The translations under genes were made by a program, and so were the position numbers. From Propionibacteriaceae bacterium UBA6238 (GTDB lineage: Bacteria; Actinomycetota; Actinomycetes; Propionibacteriales; Propionibacteriaceae), in the NCBI GenBank assembly GCA_002441465.1, contig DJWE01000083.1, forward strand, positions 1 through 9,623: a stretch of DNA of 9,623 nucleotides. Direction: 5' to 3'. This document shows, piece by piece, positions 1-7,195 of the stretch. Below the pieces are notes generated by a model. That model did not search any database. It was not told the origin of the DNA and worked only from the letters and a program-made list of their open reading frames with translations. Positions within the stretch are counted from its first letter, which is position 1; every line of letters starts with the position of its first letter.

Positions 1-175
1 CCAGGCCCAGTACCGGGCACACGGGGCGCCGCAGGACGCCACCATCAAGGCCGTCGACGGTGGGCTGCGGGTCAGCCTCGACGAGCCGGCGCACGGAGTC
101 GCTCCGGGACAGACGGTGGTCGTCTACGACGGGGACCGCGTGGTGGGCAGTGCTGTGATTGCCGGGGCCCGATGA
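1..175 (+). CDS. mnmA: tRNA-specific 2-thiouridylase MnmA, C-terminal end (5' truncated by window)
   Basis: The reading frame is open from base 2 and stops with TGA at 173-175, giving 57 residues. MnmA uses ATP and a persulfide sulfur relay to convert U34 to 2-thiouridine in the wobble position of Lys, Glu and Gln tRNAs in the cytoplasm. What is visible matches the C-terminal beta-barrel of the family: a YRAHGAP stretch near the start, then DEPAHGVAPGQTVVVYDGD and a closing VVGSAVIAG. The catalytic PP-loop and cysteines lie upstream, outside the window. The stop overlaps the ATG of the next gene, so the two are probably co-transcribed. The family call rests on recalled resemblance of the tail only; the symbol is fairly sure because the next gene also fits the usual mnmA neighbourhood of Actinomycetota. 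Confidence 0.8.
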   Translation, partial: QAQYRAHGAPQDATIKAVDGGLRVSLDEPAHGVAPGQTVVVYDGDRVVGSAVIAGAR

Positions 176-1125
176 TGCGCATCACCGCAGCCGGGTCGCT
201 GCCCGGGACCGACTTCCGTGGAGCCTTGACCGCGATGGCCGAGGCGCTGCCCGACGTTCTCCCGTTCCCGGAACTGCCTGCCCGTGGGGTCACGTCAGGC
301 ATGGTGGGTCGTGCTCTGGGACTCGTGGAAGGGCTGGGGTTCGACCTCCAGCCGGCCGGCTGGAGGCTGGTGCCCCACGCGGGCGCCGATCACCGTCGGG
401 CGAGGGCACAGTGGCGCAACGATCTCGACGACGCCGAGGAACTGCTGCAGGGTTTCGCGGGCGTGGTCAAGGTCGCAGTCGCGGGGCCGTGGACGCTGGC
501 CGCGGCGGTCGAGCGGACGATGGGGGACCGGGTGCTGGCCGACCACGGCGCGCGCCGGGAGTTGGCCCAGGCGCTGCACGACGGCGTTACGCGGCTGAAG
601 GATGACCTCACGAGACGGCTGCCGGGCCGCGAGGTGTGGCTTCAGGTGGACGAGCCGTCCCTGATTGCAGTGGCGGAGGGCCGGATTCCGACGGCGAGTG
701 GGTTCAGCCGGCACAGGCGGGTCGACCCCCCAGAAATCGTCGCGGCGCTGCGTCCGATGGCCGACGGTGCATGGCTCCACTGCTGCGCCCCCGGGCGCTG
801 GCTCGACGTCGCCCGCCGTGCTGGGTTCACCGGGGTCTCGGTCGACGCCTCGCTCGTGGATCTCGACGAGTTGGCGCAGTGGCGCGACGAGAAGCGCGGC
901 CTCATCCTCGGCGTGGTGGACACGAGCCGTGGGCCGCAGAGCACCGACGAGTTGGTGCGCTCGGCGCTGGGAATCCTGCGGCAACTACAGGTCGATGACC
1001 TCGACGGTGTCCTCCTCGGCACCGCCTGCGGCATGTCCGGCTGGCGGCGGGAGGACGTCGTGCCGCAGCTGCAGTCGTTGGGCAAGGCTGCGGAGCTGGT
1101 GGAAGAGGCGCTGGCCCGTGGCTGA
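172..1125 (+). CDS. MetE-like single-domain (core) methyltransferase, UROD/MetE superfamily
   Basis: A 317-residue protein resembling the C-terminal catalytic half of cobalamin-independent methionine synthase, which moves a methyl group to a zinc-bound thiolate of homocysteine. Visible family marks are GSLPGT at residues 8-13 (homocysteine-loop-like), WLQVDEPSL at 156-164, LHCC at 202-205 giving the H-x-C zinc pair His203/Cys205, and GTACGMSG at 283-290 giving the third ligand Cys286. The place of the usual zinc Glu seems to be Asp225 (VSVDAS). Full MetE is about 750 residues, so the folate-binding N-terminal half is missing and the methyl donor is unknown. Similar proteins lie between mnmA and ligA in mycobacteria and relatives. 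ATG at 172 overlaps the mnmA stop; ATG at 175 is an equally possible start. No strong Shine-Dalgarno is seen, which fits translational coupling. True methionine synthase activity is unproven. Confidence 0.8.
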   Translation: MMRITAAGSLPGTDFRGALTAMAEALPDVLPFPELPARGVTSGMVGRALGLVEGLGFDLQPAGWRLVPHAGADHRRARAQWRNDLDDAEELLQGFAGVVKVAVAGPWTLAAAVERTMGDRVLADHGARRELAQALHDGVTRLKDDLTRRLPGREVWLQVDEPSLIAVAEGRIPTASGFSRHRRVDPPEIVAALRPMADGAWLHCCAPGRWLDVARRAGFTGVSVDASLVDLDELAQWRDEKRGLILGVVDTSRGPQSTDELVRSALGILRQLQVDDLDGVLLGTACGMSGWRREDVVPQLQSLGKAAELVEEALARG

Positions 1126-1133
1126 TCCTCGCC

Positions 1134-1139
1134 TAAGCT
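1134..1139 (+). promoter_or_regulatory. -10 box TAAGCT for a leaderless small gene
   Basis: TAAGCT fits the actinobacterial TANNNT -10 consensus and ends 6 nt before the GTG at 1146. Transcription would therefore begin at or next to the start codon, giving a leaderless mRNA. No convincing -35 hexamer lies 16-18 nt upstream, and no Shine-Dalgarno precedes the GTG. The same hexamer occurs upstream of the vWA gene at 9043-9048. Confidence 0.45.
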
Positions 1140-1145
1140 GGCTGG

Positions 1146-1349
1146 GTGCGGATCTTCTCGAACCTTGACCTCAACGGCCATGCGCCCGTGCGCGCGCAGG
1201 TGGGCCGTGGGCCGTGGGGTCCGGTCGGGGTGCCGAGCACGCGGTGGAAGAAGGCTCAGCGGATCCTGATCCCGGTCGTCGCGGTGGGGATCGCGGTCGG
1301 GCTGTTCTTCCTCGGGCGGATGTTCTACCTCATCCTCACCGGCGCCTGA
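1146..1349 (+). CDS. Small single-pass membrane protein of unknown function (67 aa)
   Basis: The protein has a soluble N-terminal half rich in Gly, Pro and Arg (residues 1-35), a basic RWKKAQR patch at about 33-39, and one hydrophobic helix at about 40-65 that ends almost at the C-terminus. By the positive-inside rule the N-terminus should face the cytoplasm. I do not recognise the family. The GTG start was chosen because a TAAGCT -10 box ends 6 nt upstream, as in leaderless actinobacterial genes. The frame has no shadow gene opposite it, and it neatly fills the gap between the MetE-like gene (20 nt upstream) and the convergent cpaA gene (3 nt between stops). It could be a chance reading frame, but the clean amphipathic layout argues for a real gene. 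Confidence 0.6.
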   Translation: MRIFSNLDLNGHAPVRAQVGRGPWGPVGVPSTRWKKAQRILIPVVAVGIAVGLFFLGRMFYLILTGA

Positions 1350-1352
1350 GCT

Positions 1353-1976
1353 TCACCAGCCGAGGAGACTAGCCGCGAACGGGGCGACCAGCACACCGAG
1401 GATCATGAAGGGCCCGAACGGGATCTCGCTGTCGCGCCTGATGCGCTTCGTCACGAGAAGCAGGGCACTGATCAGCGCCATGAGGATGAAGGCGGCCCCG
1501 ACCCCGAGTATGGCAGTGCCCACACCGAACCATCCGAGGGCAGCCCCAGTCGTGAGTCCGAGCTTGACGTCCCCGAGGCCGAAACCGCTCGGGTTGATGT
1601 AGGCCAAGACGAAGAGAATGGTTGCGGTGAGCAGCGACCCCAGGAATGCTGCCCCGAGACGCCCCCATTCGTCCGATAGCCACGCGTAGGGGACTTGGAG
1701 CGCGAAGAACAGCGGATAGGGGATCAGCGTCAGCGGATCAGGTAGCCGATGTTCTGCGACGTCAACGGCTGTCGCCGCGCCCCAGATTCCGGCCAGGGCG
1801 AGGAATCCGAGGGGCTCAAGTGAGTCCTGGTATCCGATCCACCACCAGACCCAGAGCGCGAGCAGCGCAGTCGAGGCTGCAGCAACTACCCATCGAGAGT
1901 GTTCGCTGAGAGACTGCGACAGCAGAGGTGACACCACAGCGACAACGACCGTCAGGATCGCAACAGGGATGGTCAC
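1353..1976 (-). CDS. cpaA: Prepilin peptidase CpaA/TadV (A24 aspartic protease family)
   Basis: A 207-residue polytopic membrane protein and last gene of the pilus operon. It should cut the leader peptides of Flp and the TadE/G pseudopilins at the cytoplasmic face of the membrane before assembly. Both catalytic aspartates of the family are present: Asp72 in AVDVAEHRLPD and Asp136 in the GFGLGDVKL motif (GxGDxKL). At least six hydrophobic segments are seen. The N-terminal cysteine-rich methyltransferase domain of PilD-type enzymes is absent, as is normal for TadV/CpaA. Translation starts at GTG 1976, 3 nt after the tadC stop, without a clear Shine-Dalgarno, so it probably depends on coupling to tadC. 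Its stop faces the stop of the small + strand gene with 3 nt between them; no intrinsic terminator is visible there. Confidence 0.9.
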   Translation of the reverse strand: MTIPVAILTVVVAVVSPLLSQSLSEHSRWVVAAASTALLALWVWWWIGYQDSLEPLGFLALAGIWGAATAVDVAEHRLPDPLTLIPYPLFFALQVPYAWLSDEWGRLGAAFLGSLLTATILFVLAYINPSGFGLGDVKLGLTTGAALGWFGVGTAILGVGAAFILMALISALLLVTKRIRRDSEIPFGPFMILGVLVAPFAASLLGW

Positions 1977-1979
1977 GGG

Positions 1980-2867
1980 TCAGAGCGCTCCGAACAGGTT
2001 CTCCATGATGGAGATCGCTGCGGGGCCGAGGATGACGATGAAGACCACCGGCAGAATGCAGATGATCAGCGGGAAGACCACCTTGACAGGGATCTCCATG
2101 GCTTTGCGTTCGGCGCGTTGCCTGCGAGCCACCCGCATTTCGTCGGCCTGCGCGTTGAGCACGTCGGCCAGCGGGATGCCGTAGGCCTCGGCTTGGATCA
2201 CAGTGCGGATGAACCGCCGCAGCGGAATTGACCCCGTCCTCTCGGCAAGATCCTCGTAGGCATTGCGCCTCGATTGCCCCACCTGGATGTCCTGCATCGT
2301 GCGAACGAGTTCGCGCGCCAGGACCCCCGTCCCGTTGCGAGCCACGCGCAACATGGCGGCGTCAAAGCCCAGGCCTGCTTGGACCGCGATGCTCATCTGA
2401 TCCAATGTGTCTGCGAGCTCGAGGTCGACCTGCTCCCGGCGCTTCTGGAAAGCGTTGAGTAAGAGGAGGTCGGGGAGGAAGAACACACCAACCGTGAAAG
2501 CAGCCCCGAGAAGCAACAGCAATGACGAGCGGGTAGACATCCACAGCAGGAAGAACAACACCGCTGAGAGAAGCGTGCCGAGAACCTTGATGGACAGGAG
2601 CTGGTCGACGGTCCAGCCCCCGGGGAAGCCGGCCTTTGCGAGGGCACGCTCGAGGCGGCCTCGCCGCTCGGGGCTGTCAATGACCCGGGCCACACTCAGG
2701 TGTCCCTGCTGGTGTCGAGGACGGTCCTGGGCCGGGGTGTGGCCTCGTTGGAGGTTCTGGACGGCGCGCACCCGGGCCTGGTCGGGTCCAGCGAGCAGGA
2801 GCCACAGCAGCACGCCCAGCCCTGCGGCCAGAGCCAGCACTGGAAGTAGGAACTCGGGTAGGGGCAT
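1980..2867 (-). CDS. tadC: Tad pilus inner-membrane platform protein TadC
   Basis: A 295-residue protein with a type II secretion F (GspF-like) domain. With TadB it forms the membrane platform on which the CpaF/TadA ATPase drives Flp assembly. An N-terminal membrane helix covers about residues 7-27. A basic, polar cytoplasmic stretch follows, then hydrophobic segments at about 91-110 and 114-136. The conserved T2SSF core has LADTLDQMSIAVQAGLGFDAA at about 151-171 and the YGIPLADVL signature at 229-237. A last helix lies at about 262-283. The start lies 3 nt after the tadB stop and lacks its own clear Shine-Dalgarno. TadC was told from TadB by its downstream order and by QAEAYGIPLADVL where TadB has a GGNLADVLD version. 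Confidence 0.9.
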   Translation of the reverse strand: MPLPEFLLPVLALAAGLGVLLWLLLAGPDQARVRAVQNLQRGHTPAQDRPRHQQGHLSVARVIDSPERRGRLERALAKAGFPGGWTVDQLLSIKVLGTLLSAVLFFLLWMSTRSSLLLLLGAAFTVGVFFLPDLLLLNAFQKRREQVDLELADTLDQMSIAVQAGLGFDAAMLRVARNGTGVLARELVRTMQDIQVGQSRRNAYEDLAERTGSIPLRRFIRTVIQAEAYGIPLADVLNAQADEMRVARRQRAERKAMEIPVKVVFPLIICILPVVFIVILGPAAISIMENLFGAL

Positions 2868-2870
2868 GGG

Positions 2871-3815
2871 TCAGAACTTGATCTGAACGGTCCGGTGGAG
2901 CCACAAGGCCCCGACTGCCAGCAGGACGATCGCTGCCGCGATCATGGCCCAGCCAACCGGGTGAGTGAACAGCGTGGACAGATATGTCGGGTTGACGAAC
3001 AACAGGAGTGCGATGATCACGAACGGCAGGCCGATCAGCACGATTGCAGATAGCCTCCCCTCTGCGCTCAGTGCAGCCACCTGCCTCCGCAGCTGGGCCC
3101 GCTCCCGGATCGTATGTGACACTCCGTCGAGCACATCGGCGAGGTTGCCGCCGACCTCACGGTTGATCGCCACTGCCTGCGCGATCCAGGAGAAATCCTC
3201 GCTCTGCATACGCGTGGCGGTGCGCTCCATCGTTTCGCCCAAGGGCCGGCCGACCCGTAGCTCGTTGGTCATGCGCGCGAACTCTTCGGCGGTGGGAGTC
3301 GCGGCTTCTCGGCCGACCATACTCATGGCCTGGGTGAACGAATACCCCGAACGGAGGCTACCGGCCAGCATCTGCGCCGTCTCGTCCAGCTGCAGCGCGA
3401 AAGCCGTCCGTCGGCGGCTGGTCTTCACCGACACCACCGCGACGATAGCGAGGGGAACCAGGACGGCCAGCAGCACGGCGAGCAGCGGTGAACCGAGCAG
3501 CACGCCGAGGGCCACTGCGACGAGAACGGCGCAGATGGCCAGGATGACAAGCTGGGCGGGCGTCACGGTGAGTCCAGCGATGTCGAGGCGGTCCGCCAAT
3601 GTCAGGTTTCGGCTCGCGAGCAGCCGGTCGACTCCTCGGGTGGCAGCGTCGGCCACCCCGGCGAGGGCAGTGCGTCGCTCCTGCTGTGCCGGGCGGCGCC
3701 GATGCAGCGGGATCTCATTGGCGTTCGGGCGTAGCCACAGAACCATGAAGATGACGAAGGCGAGCCCCATGGCCAACGTCGCGACGGCAAGCACCGGTGG
3801 AGTCTGCCCAAACAT
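2871..3815 (-). CDS. tadB: Tad pilus inner-membrane platform protein TadB
   Basis: A 314-residue paralogue of TadC and partner in the pilus platform. Membrane segments are at about residues 8-28, 88-108 and 111-130, then 254-273 and 288-307 near the end. The T2SSF domain lies between them, with LDETAQMLAGSLRSGYSFTQA at about 143-163 and REVGGNLADVLDGV at 219-232. The ATG shares one base with the cpaF stop (TGATG arrangement), so translation is almost surely coupled to cpaF. Length and layout are normal for the family; nothing is missing. Confidence 0.9.
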   Translation of the reverse strand: MFGQTPPVLAVATLAMGLAFVIFMVLWLRPNANEIPLHRRRPAQQERRTALAGVADAATRGVDRLLASRNLTLADRLDIAGLTVTPAQLVILAICAVLVAVALGVLLGSPLLAVLLAVLVPLAIVAVVSVKTSRRRTAFALQLDETAQMLAGSLRSGYSFTQAMSMVGREAATPTAEEFARMTNELRVGRPLGETMERTATRMQSEDFSWIAQAVAINREVGGNLADVLDGVSHTIRERAQLRRQVAALSAEGRLSAIVLIGLPFVIIALLLFVNPTYLSTLFTHPVGWAMIAAAIVLLAVGALWLHRTVQIKF

Positions 3816-5329
3816 CAGCGCATCCGGAGCTCGGAGCCGAAAACACGAGGAGACAGTTGGATGCCGAGGTCAGCGAAGCGGTCGGTGAACTGTGGGCGAA
3901 CACCGGTCGGCAGCACATGACCCAGGAATCGGCCATCTCGATCGACGCCCGCCGAGTAGTCGAACAGGAACACGTCCTGCATCGTGACGGTCTGGCCTTC
4001 CATGCCGTGGACCTCGGTCACCGCGACGATCCGTCGAGTGCCGTCCCGGAGGCGAGCCAGCTGCACGATGAGGTCGATCGAGCTGGAGACTTGCTCTCGA
4101 ATCGCACGGAGGGGCAGCTCCATGCCGGCCATGAGCACCAGGGTCTCAAGCCGCGAGAGCGCGTCGCGCGGCGAGTTGGCGTGAATGGTGGACAGAGAGC
4201 CGTCGTGGCCGGTGTTCATGGCCTGCAACATGTCGAGGGCCTCGCCGCCACGCACCTCACCGACGATGATGCGGTCGGGGCGCATACGCAGAGAGTTCTT
4301 CACCAGGTCGCGGATGGTGACCTCGCCCTTGCCCTCGATGTTGGCCGGCCGCGACTCGAGCCGCACCACATGATCCTGCTGCAGCTGGAGCTCGACGGCG
4401 TCCTCGATGGAGATGATCCGTTCGCCGTCGGGGATGAACGAGGAGACGACGTTGAGGAGCGTCGTCTTTCCGGTGCCCGTGCCGCCGGAGATGATGATGT
4501 TCAGCCGAGCCTTCACGCAGGCCTGGAGCAACTCCGCGATCTCGGGTGACATGGTGTCGAGCTTGATGAGATCAGCCACGCTGAGGGCGTCGTGGCTGAA
4601 CTTTCGGATGGTCAGGGTGGACCCGCTGAAGGCGAGCGGCGGAATGATCGCGTTGACGCGAGACCCGTCCTCGAGTCGGGCGTCCACCAGAGGCGAGGCC
4701 TCGTCGATGCGCCGCCCGATGCGTCCAACGATGCGATCGATGATCTGGCGCAGGTGCGTCTCGTCGCGGAACACCACATCCGAGCGGTAGATGCGGCCGG
4801 CGTGCTCCACATAAACCTTGTCGGGTCCGTTGACCATCACCTCGGTGACTGAGGGATCGGCAAGCAGCCCTTGAATCGGGCCGAGGCCCAGGACGTCGGC
4901 CTGCACTTCCTCCAGCAGCCGGCGCCGCTCCGAGCCGGTCATGGCGAGGCTCTCGCCCTCGATGATGGCCGCGAGTTCCTTCTGGACCAGCTCCTGGAGC
5001 TGCTCGTCGGTCAGCGACGCGTCGTTCAGCCGGTTGCCCAGCCGCTCGTACAGGGTGGCGGTGGTTCTCTCCTTCAGCGCCCTGACTGCATCCTGACCGG
5101 CCGACCGCGCAGGTCCGGAACGCTGGGCGAGGGAGGTGGGCACAGACGTGGCGTCCGTGTCTGCCCGCAGCCTGGGAGAGGACTGCTGCACCGGGGACTC
5201 GGGCGGGGCCGCCATGCGCGCCGCTGCGACCGGCTGGTCGGGATGCTGGTCCGCTTCAACAGGACTCGGCTGCTGAGCCGAGACAGGGTTCTCTCCACGC
5301 GCGGCGCGGAGGCGATCAGCGAGTCCCAT
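3815..5329 (-). CDS. cpaF: Tad pilus assembly ATPase CpaF/TadA
   Basis: A 504-residue secretion ATPase of the GspE/VirB11 superfamily that powers pilin extraction from the membrane and pilus polymerisation. All nucleotide motifs are intact: Walker A GGTGTGKTT at 282-290, Asp box ISIEDAVELQL at 306-316, Walker B-type IIVGEVRGGEAL at 354-365, and His box STIHANS at 380-386. Residues 1 to about 85 are a Pro/Gln/Ala-rich tail with low complexity. Residues 85-260 are the N-terminal all-alpha and N2-type domain (LGPIQGLLADPSVTEVMVNGP). The start is well set by AAGGAG at 5340-5335, 5 nt before the ATG. The gene overlaps cpaE by 14 nt and tadB by 1 nt. Confidence 0.95.
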   Translation of the reverse strand: MGLADRLRAARGENPVSAQQPSPVEADQHPDQPVAAARMAAPPESPVQQSSPRLRADTDATSVPTSLAQRSGPARSAGQDAVRALKERTTATLYERLGNRLNDASLTDEQLQELVQKELAAIIEGESLAMTGSERRRLLEEVQADVLGLGPIQGLLADPSVTEVMVNGPDKVYVEHAGRIYRSDVVFRDETHLRQIIDRIVGRIGRRIDEASPLVDARLEDGSRVNAIIPPLAFSGSTLTIRKFSHDALSVADLIKLDTMSPEIAELLQACVKARLNIIISGGTGTGKTTLLNVVSSFIPDGERIISIEDAVELQLQQDHVVRLESRPANIEGKGEVTIRDLVKNSLRMRPDRIIVGEVRGGEALDMLQAMNTGHDGSLSTIHANSPRDALSRLETLVLMAGMELPLRAIREQVSSSIDLIVQLARLRDGTRRIVAVTEVHGMEGQTVTMQDVFLFDYSAGVDRDGRFLGHVLPTGVRPQFTDRFADLGIQLSPRVFGSELRMR

Positions 5330-6476
5330 CGGTGCTCCTTGCCCGCCCGAAGAGTCGGCCGCGTGGTCGGGAGCCGTCCGATTGGCCCGCGATCCGTGCC
5401 ACGAGGCTCGAGAGTTCCCGCGTAAGGGGATCCTTTCCCCGGGTCTGGAGCAGGGGAATGCCTTGGTTCACGGAGATCGGGACCACCTTTGAGGTGGGGA
5501 GGGTCACGTCAACCTTGGCGTTGATGGTCGCCTCCACGTCGGCGACCGTCAACCCACGAGAGGCGTCCGCGAAGTTCAGCACGACGTGACGTGACTCGAG
5601 CAGCAGTGCCAGTTGGCTCAGTGTCTCGATCTCCTTGCGCAGCCCCCGGACACCCGGCACGTCGAGGCCCGTCACGAGGACCAGCTCGCCGGTCAGGTCG
5701 AGCGCCGCGAGGGTGTGCTCCGACAGCCCCGGGGAGGTGTCGACGACCACATAGTCAAAGGCCTGGGACAGCGTCTTCAGCAGGGCGGTGATCTCCTCGG
5801 ACGTGATCGCATCAGCAGCGGCGGGCGATTCCGAGCCGGCGACAACCCAGAGCCCCGTCTCGTGTCGGGTGAGATAAGTCTTAAGTGCCAACAGGTCGCC
5901 GTTCAGGGCTGGCCGGATGGTGTCCGGCAGCGTGTACGTCGGCGTGAGGTTGAGCGCGCTGGCGACGTCGCCAAAGTGGAGATCCAAGTCCACAAGCACG
6001 ACGCGCTCGGGGGCCACTTGCGTGAGACCGACCGCCAGGTTGGTGGCCACCGTGGTCTTGCCAACGCCCCCCTTGGGAGACGCCACCGTGACGATCTGGC
6101 CCCGCGTGGGCGCCGCAGTCTCGATGACGGCCGCGCGCCGGTTGCGCGCGATGGCGTCACGGAACTCATCCACGCTGGCCTCCGGAGAGACCATGTCGCG
6201 GACCCCCGCCCGCATAGCCGGCAGTGCGAGCACGGTTGCATCGTCGGTGATGAGGACGACGGCGGCGCCGAACCGCTCGCGGGCCCACGCGGCGACTGCA
6301 ACGGCGCCCTCGGCGTCCCACCTCGTCTCGAGCATGACGAGGTCGGGCGATGCTGCCATCGCTTGTGCAAGAGCGTCACCATCCTCGCCGCCCAGAGTCG
6401 TGAGCTGGCCGCCCGTGGCGAGCGTCACCTGCTCGATGACGTGGGGGCTTCGCGAGACGAGCAGCACGCCGGTCAT
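5316..6476 (-). CDS. cpaE: Tad pilus localisation ATPase CpaE/TadZ (receiver-like domain plus MinD/ParA-type ATPase)
   Basis: A 386-residue protein that in other Tad systems marks the polar or local assembly site of the pilus machine. Residues 1 to about 115 form an atypical response-regulator receiver fold. The position of the phosphorylated Asp (DLVMLE) is Glu50, so normal phospho-transfer is unlikely, as is common in this family. Residues 125-365 are the MinD/ParA ATPase: deviant Walker A KGGVGKTT at 135-142, VDLDLHFGD at 162-170, and Walker B DYVVVDTSPG at 241-250. A basic tail rich in Arg and Gly ends the protein. ATG overlaps the cpaB stop by 4 nt (ATGA), pointing to coupling. The 3' end overlaps cpaF by 14 nt. 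Confidence 0.9.
   Translation of the reverse strand: MTGVLLVSRSPHVIEQVTLATGGQLTTLGGEDGDALAQAMAASPDLVMLETRWDAEGAVAVAAWARERFGAAVVLITDDATVLALPAMRAGVRDMVSPEASVDEFRDAIARNRRAAVIETAAPTRGQIVTVASPKGGVGKTTVATNLAVGLTQVAPERVVLVDLDLHFGDVASALNLTPTYTLPDTIRPALNGDLLALKTYLTRHETGLWVVAGSESPAAADAITSEEITALLKTLSQAFDYVVVDTSPGLSEHTLAALDLTGELVLVTGLDVPGVRGLRKEIETLSQLALLLESRHVVLNFADASRGLTVADVEATINAKVDVTLPTSKVVPISVNQGIPLLQTRGKDPLTRELSSLVARIAGQSDGSRPRGRLFGRARSTDGTR
5335..5340 (-). promoter_or_regulatory. Ribosome binding site of cpaF
   Basis: On the - strand AAGGAG lies 5 nt before the cpaF ATG, inside the 3' end of cpaE. It is among the better Shine-Dalgarno sequences of the operon and fixes the cpaF start despite the 14-nt overlap. 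Confidence 0.7.
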
Positions 6477-7174
6477 GAGGCCACATTCTCCAGCGTGACC
6501 TGGCGAGTTCCCTCGATCAGGGACGTCTCACGCTCCAGCGTCAACCAGATGCGGCCGAACTCGGACGACCACACGATGCGTTCCGCGTCCGGGGCCGTCA
6601 CAGCGAACGTGACGAACTGACTCCCTTCGGGCGGGGCGTTCTCCCCGGCTTCCTCGCTCGGCTGGATGCCTTGCACCCGTGAGACCAACACGCGGTGCAG
6701 GATCGTCTGGGAGCTCGGGGCAGGCTGTTCGAGTGACAGCACCACCCCGACGGTGTCGCCTGCCTTCAAACGTCCGCCGATGACACGCTCCGGCGCCAAG
6801 ACCACCGTCACCTGAACGAATTCCTCCGGGATGAGGACCGCGTCACCGCTGAGATCTTCCGGTGCGACGAACCGATCTGCGAGCACCTGCTCCCCAGGGT
6901 GCAGGGGCGTCACCGCCACGCGTCCATCAATAGGGTCCGGCGTGGTCAGGGCGTCGCTCACTACTGCGGTGCGTGGGATCTGCCGGACGTCGACGTTCTG
7001 TCCAAGGACAGCAGAGGAACCGACCGGGATGGCTTCCGTGACGACCAAGACGGGAGTCGGCTCAAGCTTGGCCGCAGCCCGCTGGTCCGCCCCGACGACA
7101 TAGGCCGCGACGAGTGCCCCTCCGACCAGCGTCAACAGTGTGGCCACGAGTGCGGCGATGACGCGTCTTCTCAT
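6473..7174 (-). CDS. cpaB: Flp pilus assembly protein CpaB/RcpC (SAF domain)
   Basis: A 233-residue protein with an N-terminal membrane anchor (about residues 4-28, after MRRR) and an extracytoplasmic SAF domain at about 40-105 (VVTEAIPVGSSAVLGQNV, then IPRTAV). An RcpC/CpaB-type beta-rich region follows to the end. In diderm bacteria CpaB/RcpC links to the secretin. No secretin gene lies in this locus, so here it more likely acts at the membrane or cell wall, perhaps steadying the growing pilus. The ATG is preceded by GAGGAA with about 4 nt spacing. It lies 21 nt after the TadG-like gene and overlaps cpaE by 4 nt. Confidence 0.88.
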   Translation of the reverse strand: MRRRVIAALVATLLTLVGGALVAAYVVGADQRAAAKLEPTPVLVVTEAIPVGSSAVLGQNVDVRQIPRTAVVSDALTTPDPIDGRVAVTPLHPGEQVLADRFVAPEDLSGDAVLIPEEFVQVTVVLAPERVIGGRLKAGDTVGVVLSLEQPAPSSQTILHRVLVSRVQGIQPSEEAGENAPPEGSQFVTFAVTAPDAERIVWSSEFGRIWLTLERETSLIEGTRQVTLENVAS

Positions 7175-7195
7175 GTGTTCCTCGTCTTGTGGTTG

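Noticed and set aside
295..984. 229-aa - strand frame opposite the MetE-like gene
   Set aside because: Low-complexity shadow; zinc-site and other MetE motifs are on the + strand.
1331..1360. Terminator between the convergent genes
   Set aside because: Only a 4-bp imperfect dyad (CTCA/TGAG) with no T-run; not enough to call.
3797..4549. 250-aa + strand frame opposite cpaF
   Set aside because: His/Asp/Arg-rich shadow of the cpaF gene whose Walker and His boxes lie on the other strand here.
5613..6620. 335-aa + strand frame opposite cpaE/cpaB
   Set aside because: It is the mirror of GC-rich coding sequence, with no recognisable domain, while the - strand shows clear ATPase motifs.
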